This document shows, piece by piece, positions 48,077 to 64,000 of a stretch of DNA of 64,000 nt. This DNA is from Cordia subcordata. Its lineage: Eukaryota; Streptophyta; Magnoliopsida; Boraginales; Cordiaceae. The DNA lies in NCBI GenBank assembly GCA_028554755.1, contig JAPTOF010000014.1:7750001-7814000 (forward strand), written 5' to 3'. Numbering within the stretch: position 1 is the stretch's first letter; every line of letters begins with the position of its first letter. Under the pieces are notes generated by a model. The model was not told the DNA's origin, did no database searches, and saw only the letters and a program-made list of their open reading frames with translations. Made by a program: the position numbers and the translations under genes.

Positions 48077-51000
48077 ATGGCAGCAAGTGCGGAGAGCCTA
48101 CCCGCGTCCGCGAAGGTCACTGGACTCAACTCTATCGATCTCTCTCACCCTGATATTCACCACTCTGTTTCTCTACTCAAACAGGCACTCTCCTCTCTCT
48201 CTCTCTCCCTTAATTCTCATCACACAAACAAAATCACCCCTCATGTCTCTGGAACCTCTGGATGCACAAATATTAATGTCCCGGTCTTAAATATATTGGT
48301 CCAAGATGATTAATCTGAGTTATTACTTATATTTATGACGCGGGCTATCTTATTGAATAAACTCTCGTTGTTGCATGCCTTGCTTATTCGGGATTACGGA
48401 TAGTTCAAATAGTTGGGATTATTTTTGTCGGTCGTGAGGTTTTGAGGTCAATCAAATGTCCCGCTTATCCGTAAACTAACTCTTGTAATACGTGTCATCC
48501 CAAATTGGGACATCACAAACCAACGTGGGACATCATGTGTGTGTATGTACTGAGTTTATGGACCTGTGTGAATGGGCTTTTTTCATGAAATTCAGTACAT
48601 TTTAGGATAAATACGTAGATTAAATTTAAAAAAAAGTTGAAACTCAAAAAAATGTTATTAGAAAAAGTCAATCTAAACGACGTCTACATGTTGTCTATGT
48701 TACATCATATACCTGCAACTGCAAACTAGTTGTGTACTGTTGTCACACATGAAGTGGTCACATGATTGAGGATGATGATTTATAGTAAAGCACTTTATAC
48801 TGAACCTTGAAAGCTGAAATTAATTTCCGAAAAGAAAATTTGTAAAATTTCAAATAGTAATAATTTGGAGTAGTAATCTAATAAAAATTCCTGTTTTAGG
48901 CCACCTTTTTCAATCAATCTTTTGTGGCCTCCTATGTTTCCTTCCTCAATTGGTGATAAGTTGATGATATTTTCTTCTGAACCAAAACGAAATATGCTGA
49001 TTGATTATATGAAAATTAGGCTTGCTTGGATTCTGGGTTCTTTTATGTAATCAATCATGGGATCAGCCAAGAATTTATGGACGAGGTTTTCGCTCAAAGC
49101 AAGAGGTTCTTTGATCTACCAATGGAGGACAAGATGAAGGTTTTGAGAAATGAGGAGAATAGGGGTTATACTCCTCTTTTAGATGAACATCTTGATCCTG
49201 TTAATCAAGTGCACGGTTTGTTCTCTGACCATCCTTTCTTATAAATGATCAGTCCAACATTATATAGACTAGTCAATAATTGTTCCAGCTATATACCTGC
49301 TCTTTAATTTTAAATGTTCTCTGGATAATTGGCGTGTTAACAAATATATGTGATTTTTAGAGAGTGAGAACATGTTTTTTTTCCTCACTTTTCTTATATA
49401 CATAAACTTATATGTTGTGTACGTGTGCATTTGTACATATGATTGCATAAGTGAGTATGCAGTCTATCCCAATTAATTACCTGATTGATGCACGCTTATT
49501 TGTTAAGTATAATCATATGTGTACCAATGGGTTCTTACTGGTCTAGTTTCACATTATCATCCTTGGCTTAGTTTTTTCCAGTTAAACCTGGACTTAATTG
49601 ATTATTCTGCTCTGATATGGTTGTAGGAGACTACAAGGAGGGTTATTATATTGGTGTTGAAGTGAGTGAAGATGATCCTGAAGCACATAAACCATTTTAT
49701 GGGCCAAATCTATGGCCTCCAGCAGGTGAGTTTAGTCATAATCCATCATTTTAAGAAGATATAGAAGGTCTCAACTGACCGTTAAAGGTCGATGCAGGGG
49801 ATCCTGAATAAAAGAAGAGTCCATGTTTGATTTATTTTCAAATTTCAAATGATTTTGCAAACTCTATTAACTCTTTATTGCTTGGATTTTGAAAGATGTC
49901 TTGCCTGAATGGAGGAAACCATGGAGAAATATCATCAAGAAGCTCTGTAAGTTCCCAGGACTATAATTTGTGAGGCAGTGATAGAGTACTCTGATTTATT
50001 AATGCTATTAATGCTGCTATTATTAATTTGTCATCACCAGTGAAAAACTTAAATTACATCCATCTGATACATCTCTACTGAAAAATTAAATTGCATCCAT
50101 TTGCCTTGTTGAGATGAACCCACACAGCTTGTGCTCTACCTTTTTTTTTTTTTTTGTTTCATTCATTAAATTTCGTCCAATTGCTGGAATTAAATAATCT
50201 ATTTCGTGGTGATGAAGTTAGAGAATATCTTAAATTGAAAAGGGTCTTTGTCATTTCTGGGATTTTTACTGTTTCTGCAAGAGATGGATTTTGTGATTTT
50301 TCTGATTGAATATTGAAGTTTATGCTGATACTACTCGGGTCATAGGTGGAAACTTTTACCAAAGCCATGTCTGCATTCTTCTGCTCATTACTGGCATGCC
50401 TAGGCACTTGTTTTGGTTCCTGACATGTCATCTATTTTATATCTTACTGGTGGGAAACTAGCAAGCTATTTTCCAACAAGTCTACTTGGGAGTTTTGGAA
50501 TACCTTCACTAATCTTTTCCAATCAGGGATGATCCGTTGAAATGAATGCTTTATGAATCTGTATTTCCTTGGGAAGATACTTAAAACAATAGTTAAAAAG
50601 TAAGAGGTGTTTTCAGAATTGTTCTTATGTCTTTATTTCCATCAGCTATTACAAGTATTTTGAGTTATCTAATGATTTACTTCATAATGTTATACCAGCA
50701 AAAGAACTTTACTCTTATCTGTTTCTGTAGTTAAAGAGCTAAAGATGTCTTTGTGGGCTTATTAGAATCTATTGATGTCTCTTCTTGTAAGCCCACCAAT
50801 TAGTACTTTATCAATTAATACAAAATGTTATAACCTTGTATTCCATTATAACAGGTTAATTTTCTCCTAGCTTTAATATCCTGAGCAAGTTGCAGATTAA
50901 TTGCTGTGATTTGGAGATATTTTGTAGCATGGATCTTAGGACTGAATTTCATGAACAATTGGTGCTTGGTCTGCATGAAAGCTTCTTCTGGAACAATTGT

Positions 51001-54000
51001 TGCTTGTTCTGCATGAAAGCTTCTTCTGCAGGTCTTAGTGCAAAAACTTCTTCTAGAAGTCTTAGGCTAATATTTACTTGATTTTATCCATGTGGTAACA
51101 TTGCGGCCCCTTGCTTCGGATTTAGTTACACTATCTTCTGACTGTTTATCCATGCATTATTAGTAGTCTTAGAAGTGCACCTTTACTCTGTACTAGCAAT
51201 GTCTATGAGACTAGAGATCTTAGCGTGATTTATTTTTGCACATTCCATTCATTAATGTTTCTTCTTTAACCTTCACTCAGTAAGGTGGCAAAAGCAATTT
51301 CAAGGATTATAGCGCTTGCACTTGACCTTGATGTCAACTTTTTTGATCAACCAGAGCTTCTTGGCAAACCTATTGCGACCTTGCGCCTTCTCCATTATGA
51401 AGGTGAAGATATTGAGAATTTTCTATAATTTTCTGAAGCCAGAGATTCTCTTCCTAAGTGTGTTAAAACCAATTTTCAGGTCGAATATCTGACCCCATGA
51501 ACGGAATATATGGAGCTGGAGCACATTCTGATTATGGTTTAATTACTCTTTTGGCTAATGATGATGTCATTGGTCTTCAGGTGGGTACATGTACAGAGCT
51601 AGGAGATTTAAGGTTTTCTTCACTTGTTTCCAGAGAAATTGTAATTTTCCCATTTGTCCTAGATATGCAAGGATAAGAATGCCTATCCTCAGATTTGGGA
51701 GTATGTACCTCCAGTAAAGGGGTGAGGTCCTATCCTTTTACAGAATCTCCTCTGAAGAAAATTATTAGTTATCATGTTCTGCTATGCTCTTTGAATTGAT
51801 TTTTCTTTATTGCATCTCAGAACTGTATATTCAGATAATGTGGACAATAGGTTGGCATCATGTCTTCCATTTCAGATACTTTTAGATGTGTATTAGCATG
51901 TGATTGAAATTGGCACACAAAACAAGCTATATTCAGGGGTTAAGAATTTTTCTTTATACCTTTTAAGTTTTGTCAAGCATAAGTTCTGTTGCATTCTTGA
52001 CTAAGCAGGCTTTTCTTGATAACTTATGGTTCATATTCTATTCGCAGGGGATTTATTGTGAATCTTGGTGATATGCTAGAGCGCTGGAGCAACTGTCTTT
52101 TCCGGTAATATTCATGCATGTAGAATTTAGTACAGTCCGTAAAGGAAGGCAAAAATATGAGGAACCTTTGACAATGGTTCTTCGTAGTTAATTTCTTTTA
52201 GTATCAATTGCTTTGTGATGTCATTGAGCGGCCACATAATTCTCCTGCCTAGTTGTGCTTTCAGATTTTCCTTGAGATGGTAGGCTGATAGAGGTGATAC
52301 ATAATATATCCGCAATCAAAGCTTATAGGTCTGGTGCCATTCTTTATTGATTATTGTGCATATGCAGTTGCCTGTGAGCAACTTATCTTTGTAGCTTTGT
52401 ACCTATTGCCTGGTACAAAATTGCTGAAAATCCAAACTTTTGATATGTTGAGCTGAATTGTATGAATTCCTAATTTTATAGATATGCATATCTACTGTAA
52501 TGGTGAGATTTTTAATATTATTTCCTCCTGGGAGTTCAAACCTTCTCCTTAGCCTTATTTTATTTCTCTGACTTTAACCAGATCCACAATTCATCGTGTC
52601 TTGTGCAATGGTCAAGAAAGATATTCTGTAAGGCTTCCGGAACCCCTTTTTCTTTGTCTGTGATTGCATGTATCAGAAAAAGAAGCACATATGTCATCAG
52701 AGTTGTGCATTAGTTAGTTCTGACGTACCTTACTACATCTCACAACTCATATATGTATGTTCTTGGACAAGGATGTTATGCATTGGTCTAGGTTATATAA
52801 CATATAAGCTAGTAATGTAATATGACCATGTTCCATGTTCTTGCAATGTGTTCTTGGCAAGAAACTTGTACATTTATCTACAACATATATAGGACATCAG
52901 AAACCAAAAGAAGGCTTATTTTGATAGGTTAAAATCTGATATGAATAATTATGCTTAACTGTGTGAACATCAAATGTGCCTTGGAATTTAAAATACCGTG
53001 TTTTAGTTTGTCATCTTCTCCTCTAGAAGTCACAGCCAAAAAGAAGAGAAATTTTCTTTTCTAATGCTTTTTATACTGAGTTGATACACCTTTCTAGTTG
53101 AATGTCATAATTTTCTTTTTAGATTATAGGACACAAATCACTGAGTGCCATGGAATTCGAGAGATATTTTGTGGGTTTATAGACCTATTTAAGTTTTTAA
53201 AATATTTCTACACAGTATAGCTTCCATTTGACTTCAAAAGTTCAAAATGTTCAGTCTATATTGTAGAGTAATTATGTGATTTCCTTTTGGAAGAATGTCT
53301 TTTTTGTTTAATCCTATCGTATCGTCTTTTCCATTGTTGTTTTTTGGGATTCTTGGTGGGTAGATGTGGTATCGTATCAATAGAAAATGAAATTTTTTTT
53401 TTGTCTATTGATGAAATCAAATCAATGAGAAACAGGTGCCTTGAAACACGACTCATGTTGCCTCAGCTTTTGTGATGACTACTCTTAGTAAGAGCCAACT
53501 GATGCATCTGAATAACAGTTTATTCTCCAGCAGTTGTAGATTATGATTTGACAAATGTGCTTTTGTCAATTTAAATGAAAAATGGTGCTAGAAAGCAATT
53601 TTAGAGACAAGGAGTTTTTTCTTTTTCTTTTTTTGGTGTTTCATGCTCTTTGTTTAGAGGCATGAAAGGTGCAAAAAAGTATAAGCAGTACATATCAAAA
53701 GTCATTTTATTATGCAAGAGTTATAATTTTCTATAACTTGTAACAAATATCATCTGCATATTCGAAGGTAAACTTCAGTTCATGGCGTATCACAATTCAG
53801 AGCATGTCTCATATAGTGACAATGGGAAAAGAATGTGGAGAGGAGAATATCTTTGCTTATCTTTCTTCTTTCCTTCGGCAGATTGCATTCTTTGTAGAGC
53901 CTGGTCATGATTGCGTAGTTGAGTGCTTGCCAACCTGCCAATCAGAGAATAATCCTCCCAAGTATGTTGGAACTAAATACTTGCAATAATTCCTTTTTGT

Positions 54001-57000
54001 TTCTTTGCATTTTCCTCTTTTTTTCCCTCTACTCTTTGGGAAGAGGGGGGTTTGATATTTTAAAGTCTAATATAAAGTTTGAAAACCTAAATAATAATTA
54101 CTAACAAATTTTAATTACTGATAAGTCATGTTCATGTGCCAAAATCAAATGATTCTTCTCTACTAGTGCTTTCACCATCATCATCATCCAAAAATGAGCA
54201 TCTCCTCTCATCTCCAGTGTTCTCGATTTCATCTTCAGTTGCATCAAACCTCTCTATTCAACCTTTACCTTTTTCTAGTGCTTGTAGATACAGCATTCAA
54301 GTTTCTTAGATTTATGTTGTGTTTGTTATATGCTTATCTGAAATCTCAAATCCGAAATGCATTTAAAGTTATATGCATTTCAAATTTGAGATTTCAGATA
54401 AGCATACAACAAACACACCATCAGTGTCGAACAAAAATCATAAAGCCATCAAGATTGAAGTGATTAGCACATTTTGTAATTTTATTTGTCCCAAGTCCTA
54501 ACTCTTAAGTGTCTAAAGAGGTTCCTATGTTAGGATCAAATTTAGATATACCTCTCTTTCTTTTCTTGCTAGGGGCACCTTCTTCTATATTGAAACATCC
54601 TTGAACATCTATCCATGAAATATCTTCAGGCAAGCATGCATCTTCGTTGCTTTATTCACCATAAATATCTTCAGGTAAGCATGCACTCATCATTAGATTC
54701 CATATCGAATAAACTGTTGGGAAAATCGAGGACACATGACACACACTCACGCAACGGAATTAAAACACGAGTAACGAGAAAAGAATACGCGCTATTAAAC
54801 GTGGTTCGGCTCTCTGCCTACGTCCACGATCCCCTCTAGGATAATTTCCACTATTCAATAATAATGGGATTACAACTCGGGTGATGACTTTTTGTACGGA
54901 CAGAAAAGTCTAAACCCTCCCCCACAGAGTTCTTATAATGGTTCTTTCCTCAACAGAACTCGAACGAATATAAGACACTCTCGATGCTCTCAGGCTCTCT
55001 CTCACCCCCACACCCCATGGGGTGTGACCCTAAGGCACACCTTATACAACTAATGCAAGAGTCCTATTTATAAAGGAGATTTCCTTGTCCTCCAAGACAA
55101 AGGATTTCCTTATCTATCAATCCTACCATAATTAAGACTCTTACCATAATTAGAATTTTAATTCTCATTAAAACTCTTTCCTAATTTGTATGGGCTTGGA
55201 CTTTGAGCCATAACTCAACAAATTCCTCCCTTGGCGAAGAGTCCGAAGCTTCTTTGCCGCAATTGGAACCTCTTCACAGTTTTCATGCTGGAGCCCTCGC
55301 TCGACAACACTCTTCACGGCAGCAGCTACCAACACATCCTAGCAGGTTTTCGGAGTCATCCCCGACATTCCTCTTCGTGCCGTCTAACCTCGATCTCTTG
55401 AGGTTGTTTGCGTCCTCCCTCGACACAAGGCATCTCGGACGTGGTCTTCTCTTCTAGCAGGAGCATTCCTTATCAGTCGTCTGGCCAGGACTCTGATTGT
55501 TCAGCTATGTAGACTCTCTGCGCGTGACTCCTCCCTCGAATCGAACCTTCTTCAACTTGTCTACTCATCCAAACTTCTCTCCTCTAGAAGTTTGTTCACT
55601 AGTTGGCTAAATGTGTTTGCTCGCACAATGCTTCAAAGACTTTCGCAGAATTTCATCACCATTTCATTGTTTTACCTAATTTCAAGGCTCACCCACGATA
55701 CATCAAGAAATTTGACAAAACGGACCTAAAATATGAACTCAGGACGTTGGAAAACGATAGGGAAACCCTCAGTCAACGCGGTCAAACCCCTGCAGCTCGC
55801 TGGTCAAACCTTTTGTTTGATTGTTTGCCACAAACTCACAAAACTTGACCTGCTTGTATCTCACAATCCGACCGTCGGATCGTCACGAAATTTTAGCAGC
55901 TTACTTTCCTCGCCGAGACAAACACAGCAACAAACGGATCGTCGATCGGACTCCAGGGAGGCTGCCAAACGTGACCAGCAGATCAGAGAATTTTTTTTAC
56001 TCTTCTTCGACGTTTCTTTTTTCGTTTTTCGTGCAAACCAGCGTCCTCTCTCCAACCTAGGCTCTGATATCACTTGTTGGGAAATTATGACGCATAACAC
56101 ACACTCACGCAGCGGAATTAAAGTACGAGTAACGAGAAAAGAATAAACGCTATTAAACGTGATTCGGCCCTCTGCCTATGTCCACGATCCCCTCTGGGAT
56201 AATTTTCACTATTCAATAATAATAGGATTACAACTCGGGTGATGACTTTTTGCACGGACAGAAAAGTCTAAACCCTCCCCCACAAAGTTCTTATAATGGT
56301 TCTATCCTCAACAGGACTAAAACGAATATAAGACACTCTCGATGCTCTCAGGCTCTCTCTCACCCCCACACCCCATGGGATGTGACTCTAAGGCACACCT
56401 TATACAACTAATGCAAGAGTCCTATTTATAGAGGAGATTTTCTTGTCCTGTAAGACAAAGGATTTCCTCATCTATCAATACTACCATAATTAAGACTCTT
56501 ACCATAACTAGAATTTTAATTCTCATTAAAACTCTTTCCTAATTTGTATGGGCTTGAACTTTGAGCCATAACCCAACATAAACAAATTCGACCATATGCC
56601 TTTGCTTTCTCTTCTCTAATCCTTTTTCTCAGCTCAAGGTGAAGATTATATTTTACAAAGACAAGAACATTCAACCTTTGTTGCTCCAAGCAATTTCTTC
56701 TTTTGTAATGCACATGCTCAAATGTACTCCAATTCTTTTCCCAACCAGCAGCACTACATGTAATGCTGAGGACTTCTATGGCAAGTGATTGAAGTTCTTT
56801 GCTTTCTTCACCATAATTATCCTACCATAAAGCTATGAAAATAGTGAAAGATAGAATTTAGTTTATGTTAGAATTTTTTGTTCACAATAATAAGGACATT
56901 ATTTTGTTGGTATGTTATAGACTTGTAGCTAATTATGTATCCATACCTAGTTGCTTTTTATTTCTTGTTGCTATAGCCATGTTCATTCGAAACATTCTAA

Positions 57001-57985
57001 CTACTTGTTTAAATGTGTCAATTTGCACATCAACCTCAATTCTTGTTTCCGCAATTGGATACATCTTCTCAATGACCTTATATATATCAATTTTAACTTC
57101 TTTATCTAGGTCGACTTTTGGATCATAAAGATACCTATAAAATAAAATATCTTAAAAAAAATAATATCAATTAAAAAATTTAAAGGTTGCTTTTGAATAA
57201 AGAAAGTAGATGGTTAGACACATAGATAAGATTGAAATGATAAGCTGCCGCATGAAGTGGTCTATGGAGTTGAAGATCTGATCTTGTGTTTATTATTTTC
57301 TACAGGAAGACTCCATATTAGTGAAATTATTTGCAATTTTCTCTTTTGCTCCATCCATAATTTCTTTTGTGTACTTCGTTATTGGTTTTATCTAAATGCT
57401 CTATTGCCTAATATGATGCATATGGGTAAAGATTTTTGTCAGGAATCTGGCACAGAAAGAAGGACTCATTCTATGGTAGTAATTTTATCTTAATCTCGAT
57501 TGCCAGCTATGTAGTTCCTCTAAAGGTCATTCCGCTCTGTAATAATATTAACCATCATTATTCAGATGCTTTGTGTTAGTTTCTCTCTTCTGGTTTGGTG
57601 AAGGGGAAGGGGGCGGTTGCTTGTGGGTGGCCCCGTGCCCCGGGGGGGGGGTGTTTGGTTGTGGGGTGCAGAGGGAGCTCGAAGCTGAAAGAGAGGATCA
57701 CTTGCTAACTCAGTTACAGACTTGCAGATATCTTATATATGAATCAAAATCTTATAGATCTCTTGATAAAAGAAGCATTTCACTTGATAATATCATCATG
57801 AACAGTGTGTTAGCTGAAGACATTGTTACAAGTTTGAGGTTTGTTTACCTTTTAGAAATGTTTTTCAGTATCTCATTGTAGTTCCGTTTGGTACCTGTGG
57901 TTAAAGGTTTCCTCCTATCAAATGTGAGACATATCTGCTCCAGAGATACAAGGATACTCACGCTGATCTGAACTCGTACGAATGA
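48077..57985 (+). CDS. 2-oxoglutarate/Fe(II)-dependent dioxygenase, 11 exons, one frameshift
   Basis: Exons: 48077-48184, 49020-49215, 49627-49725, 49896-49946, 51281-51402, 51480-51580, 51663-51721, 52048-52104, 52582-52627, 53882-53961 and 57907-57985. They sum to 998 nt, one short of 333 codons. The missing base lies in the AAA of exon 4 (49916-49918), because DVLPEW before it and EKYHQEAL after it are in different frames. All other phases fit. The product would be 332 residues of the isopenicillin-N-synthase-like class resembling Arabidopsis At1g35190 (from memory). Iron ligands are His208, Asp210 (AHSDYG) and His269; Arg278 and Ser280 (RYS) bind 2-oxoglutarate. It should hydroxylate or oxidise a small molecule in the cytosol; substrate unknown. 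Intron 1 starts GC. Intron 10 is 3.9 kb and holds an LTR element. Intron 4 is 1.3 kb. Confidence 0.85.
54313..54421 (+). mobile_element. Short near-perfect hairpin (mini-MITE) in intron 10
   Basis: GTGTTTGTTATATGCTTATC followed by TGAAATCTCAAATCCG is mirrored by TTTGAGATTTCAGATAAGC and ATACAACAAACAC. About 45 bp pair on each side with a loop of roughly 10 bases. No gene is present. Confidence 0.6.
54715..56578 (-). mobile_element. Non-autonomous LTR element (TRIM/LARD class) in intron 10
   Basis: LTRs of 506 bp (54715-55220) and 504 bp (56075-56578) run TGTTGGG to CAACA and are flanked by TAAAC (54710-54714 and 56579-56583). On the minus strand, just inside the right LTR, TGATATCAGAGCC (56056-56072 region) is an initiator tRNA-Met primer site, so the right LTR is the 5' one. 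A purine tract (AAGGGAGGAATT) adjoins the left LTR. The 854-bp interior has no gag or pol; open frames there are incidental. The LTRs differ at roughly 6% of sites, so it is older than the copia element at 17153. Confidence 0.85.
56579..57906. other. Remainder of dioxygenase intron 10
   Basis: No exon is recognisable until 57907. A very G/C-rich patch (57600-57680) with a run of G at about 57642-57651 stands out from the AT-rich surroundings. Confidence 0.5.
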
Positions 57986-58551
57986 ATCAGATGTCTCTGG
58001 TAAGCAAGTATGCTCTTGGCCACTAGCCATGAACTCGACAAGAAAATGTCTGCAGATTTGTTGTCTTGGTGGCTGCTAATTGAGATTAATTATTTTCTTC
58101 GGTCGGTATTTAATGGTGAACTTGGCAGAAATCTGTGCGCTTTGCAGTGGACTCTTCATCCATCATCAGATTAAGTTTGACGAACTTGTATCTGGTTTTT
58201 TTCTTTTTCTCTCAGCAAAAATTTGGTAACAGGTGACATGATAAGCTGCCACCTGAAAATGTCTGTTGTAATGTTAAGAGAGTGAGGATTTTCCCTTCCA
58301 GAGGAGGGGAAATTACTTCAAGGTTGCTGCCAACAACTAGCATGAGTGAAATCTACAAAATATATTTCAGAAACAGCTTTAGTGGAGCCTCAACATTTAT
58401 ATTACCTTGTTTTACAATCACTGAAGCTCAATAGTTTCAATAATTTGAAATTGCATGTTTATGTCAATAAAATTACAACCACTGCTCAAAGCAAGGACAA
58501 AGGCACACCGGAAGGAAAGATGGAGCATGTCTGAGGTCTGAAAATACAAGT

Positions 58552-63253
<4,702 letters not shown>

Positions 63254-63360
63254 TTTTCTCTCTATTTTTACTGACCAAAAACACAACTATTAATATGCTT
63301 CTTCTCTTTTTCTCCACACAAATCTTTTTGCTTGTTTTCTTTCTCCTGCTTCACGATTTA

Positions 63361-63412
63361 CATATATATATATACACACACACACAGAGACCCACCAACC
63401 ATCCCACGTAGT
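63361..63412 (-). promoter_or_regulatory. TATA tract and ACGT element upstream of malic enzyme
   Basis: On the minus strand a TATATATATATG tract (63361-63375) lies about 110 bp before the start codon and is the likely TATA region. CTACGTGGG (63403-63411) just upstream carries an ACGT core recognised by plant bZIP factors. Both are inferences from position and motif. Confidence 0.45.
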
Positions 63413-64000
63413 ACTGTGTGAGTCTCTTACACCTTCGCTGCTTCTTATCATGTTTTTTGACTTTTCACATGTCGGAGTTTTCATAGACTATTATGGCGCA
63501 CATGCATGAATCCATAACGCCAAAGATTCGTTCCCATTAACTTTTTTCTCAAAACTTAATTAAATACTAACTGCAAGAAAACATGTCCTTTTTTATTAAA
63601 AAGAAATATAAGAAAGGACAATTCAAACGAGTCCTCAGTACTGCTAATAATGTAGGCAGTTGTAAATTCCCCATGCTGTAATTTTTTTTTATGTATACCT
63701 TGACTCGGATTGTTTAATGCTGGTTATGGGCGAGCATTTTCTTAGAGTTTTTTTTTTTAATCTACTTTTTGTATGATCCTGGTGAAACTTATATTGGGAA
63801 GGTGGGTGTAGAACAGATATTTTCGAAACTAATTTTTCATTCATTAGACAGAGGAGATTAGCAAAATTTTATGATTTGTGGTCTAATTTATTCTAATTTC
63901 AAGAGCTCAAATCGAACTTGTATAGATCCGAGCTATACTACTTAATTGCTCTTTAACGAGGTTTCTCCATATTATGCTTAAAAGAAAATTCTAACCTCCA
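63413..64000. other. Upstream spacer with no recognised gene
   Basis: AT-rich DNA upstream of the malic enzyme promoter. I see no gene in it. Confidence 0.45.

Noticed and set aside
50890..51081. Open frame in dioxygenase intron 4
   Set aside because: It overlaps a short imperfect repeat (GAAAGCTTCTTCTG) and lies inside a spliced intron.
53962..53995. Read-through end of exon 10 as the dioxygenase C-terminus
   Set aside because: A good GTATGT donor lies at 53962, and the exon at 57907 supplies the family-typical C-terminus in the right phase and makes the total length fit.
55203..55457. Open frames inside the intron 10 LTR element
   Set aside because: They lack gag or pol motifs and overlap each other in several frames.

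Overview
The window is nuclear DNA of a flowering plant, almost certainly a eudicot. The evidence is multi-exon genes with GT-AG introns, a plant-type 19-exon cytosolic NADP-malic enzyme, a plant RING-H2 gene family, AT-rich spacers, and many plant transposons (Ty1/copia, TRIM/LARD, MULE, hAT-like, Tourist-like MITEs, Helitrons). The species cannot be fixed from the sequence alone. About four tenths of the window is transposon-derived. I see no tRNA, rRNA or CRISPR array.

Layout. (A) 1-27,000 is a tandem cluster of small intronless RING-H2 genes, all on the + strand: a 5'-truncated copy at 2-214, its near-identical duplicate at 7052-7393, and diverged relatives at 13121-13444 and 25580-25927. 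The first two lie in a segmental duplication (1-1352 versus 7180-8563) that continues into duplicated transposon debris (RNase H-like relics at 4516 and 8566; hAT-like pieces at 5018 and 9058, the latter carrying a 520-bp tandem duplication). A complete Ty1/copia element (17153-23144, minus strand, two 744-bp LTRs, TSD CTAAT) and a TRIM-like element separate the third and fourth RING genes. (B) 27,000-36,500 is a transposon block: a hAT MITE, a Helitron 3' end, a second Ty1/copia element (29475-34932, 132-bp LTRs, TSD TCTAT) with a Tourist-like MITE nested in its reverse transcriptase, a MULE (34996-36094) and a Helitron-like piece. (C) 37,432-38,813 on the minus strand is a five-exon armadillo/TOG-like gene with one single-base insertion. 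(D) 40,857-47,950 holds an inverted pair of one MITE family, an orphan coding exon, Helitron-derived repeats and microsatellites. (E) 48,077-57,985 on the + strand is an 11-exon 2-oxoglutarate/Fe(II) dioxygenase gene. Its last exon lies 3.9 kb from the tenth, across an intron that holds a 1.9-kb LTR element. (F) 58,552-63,253 on the minus strand is an intact 591-residue cytosolic NADP-malic enzyme gene, convergent with the dioxygenase.

Functionally the cellular genes are unrelated: predicted E3 ubiquitin ligases, an oxidoreductase, a probable microtubule or scaffold repeat protein, and a malate-decarboxylating enzyme. The best observations are the hidden last exon and single-base frameshift of the dioxygenase, the conserved N-terminal motif of the RING cluster, and the nested, datable transposons. 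Several otherwise clean reading frames (dioxygenase, ARM/TOG, both copia elements) break by one base in or near homopolymer runs, so residual assembly error should be excluded before any is called a pseudogene. I did not find a convincing new multi-gene system; the RING-H2 family with its shared N-terminal motif is the closest candidate.
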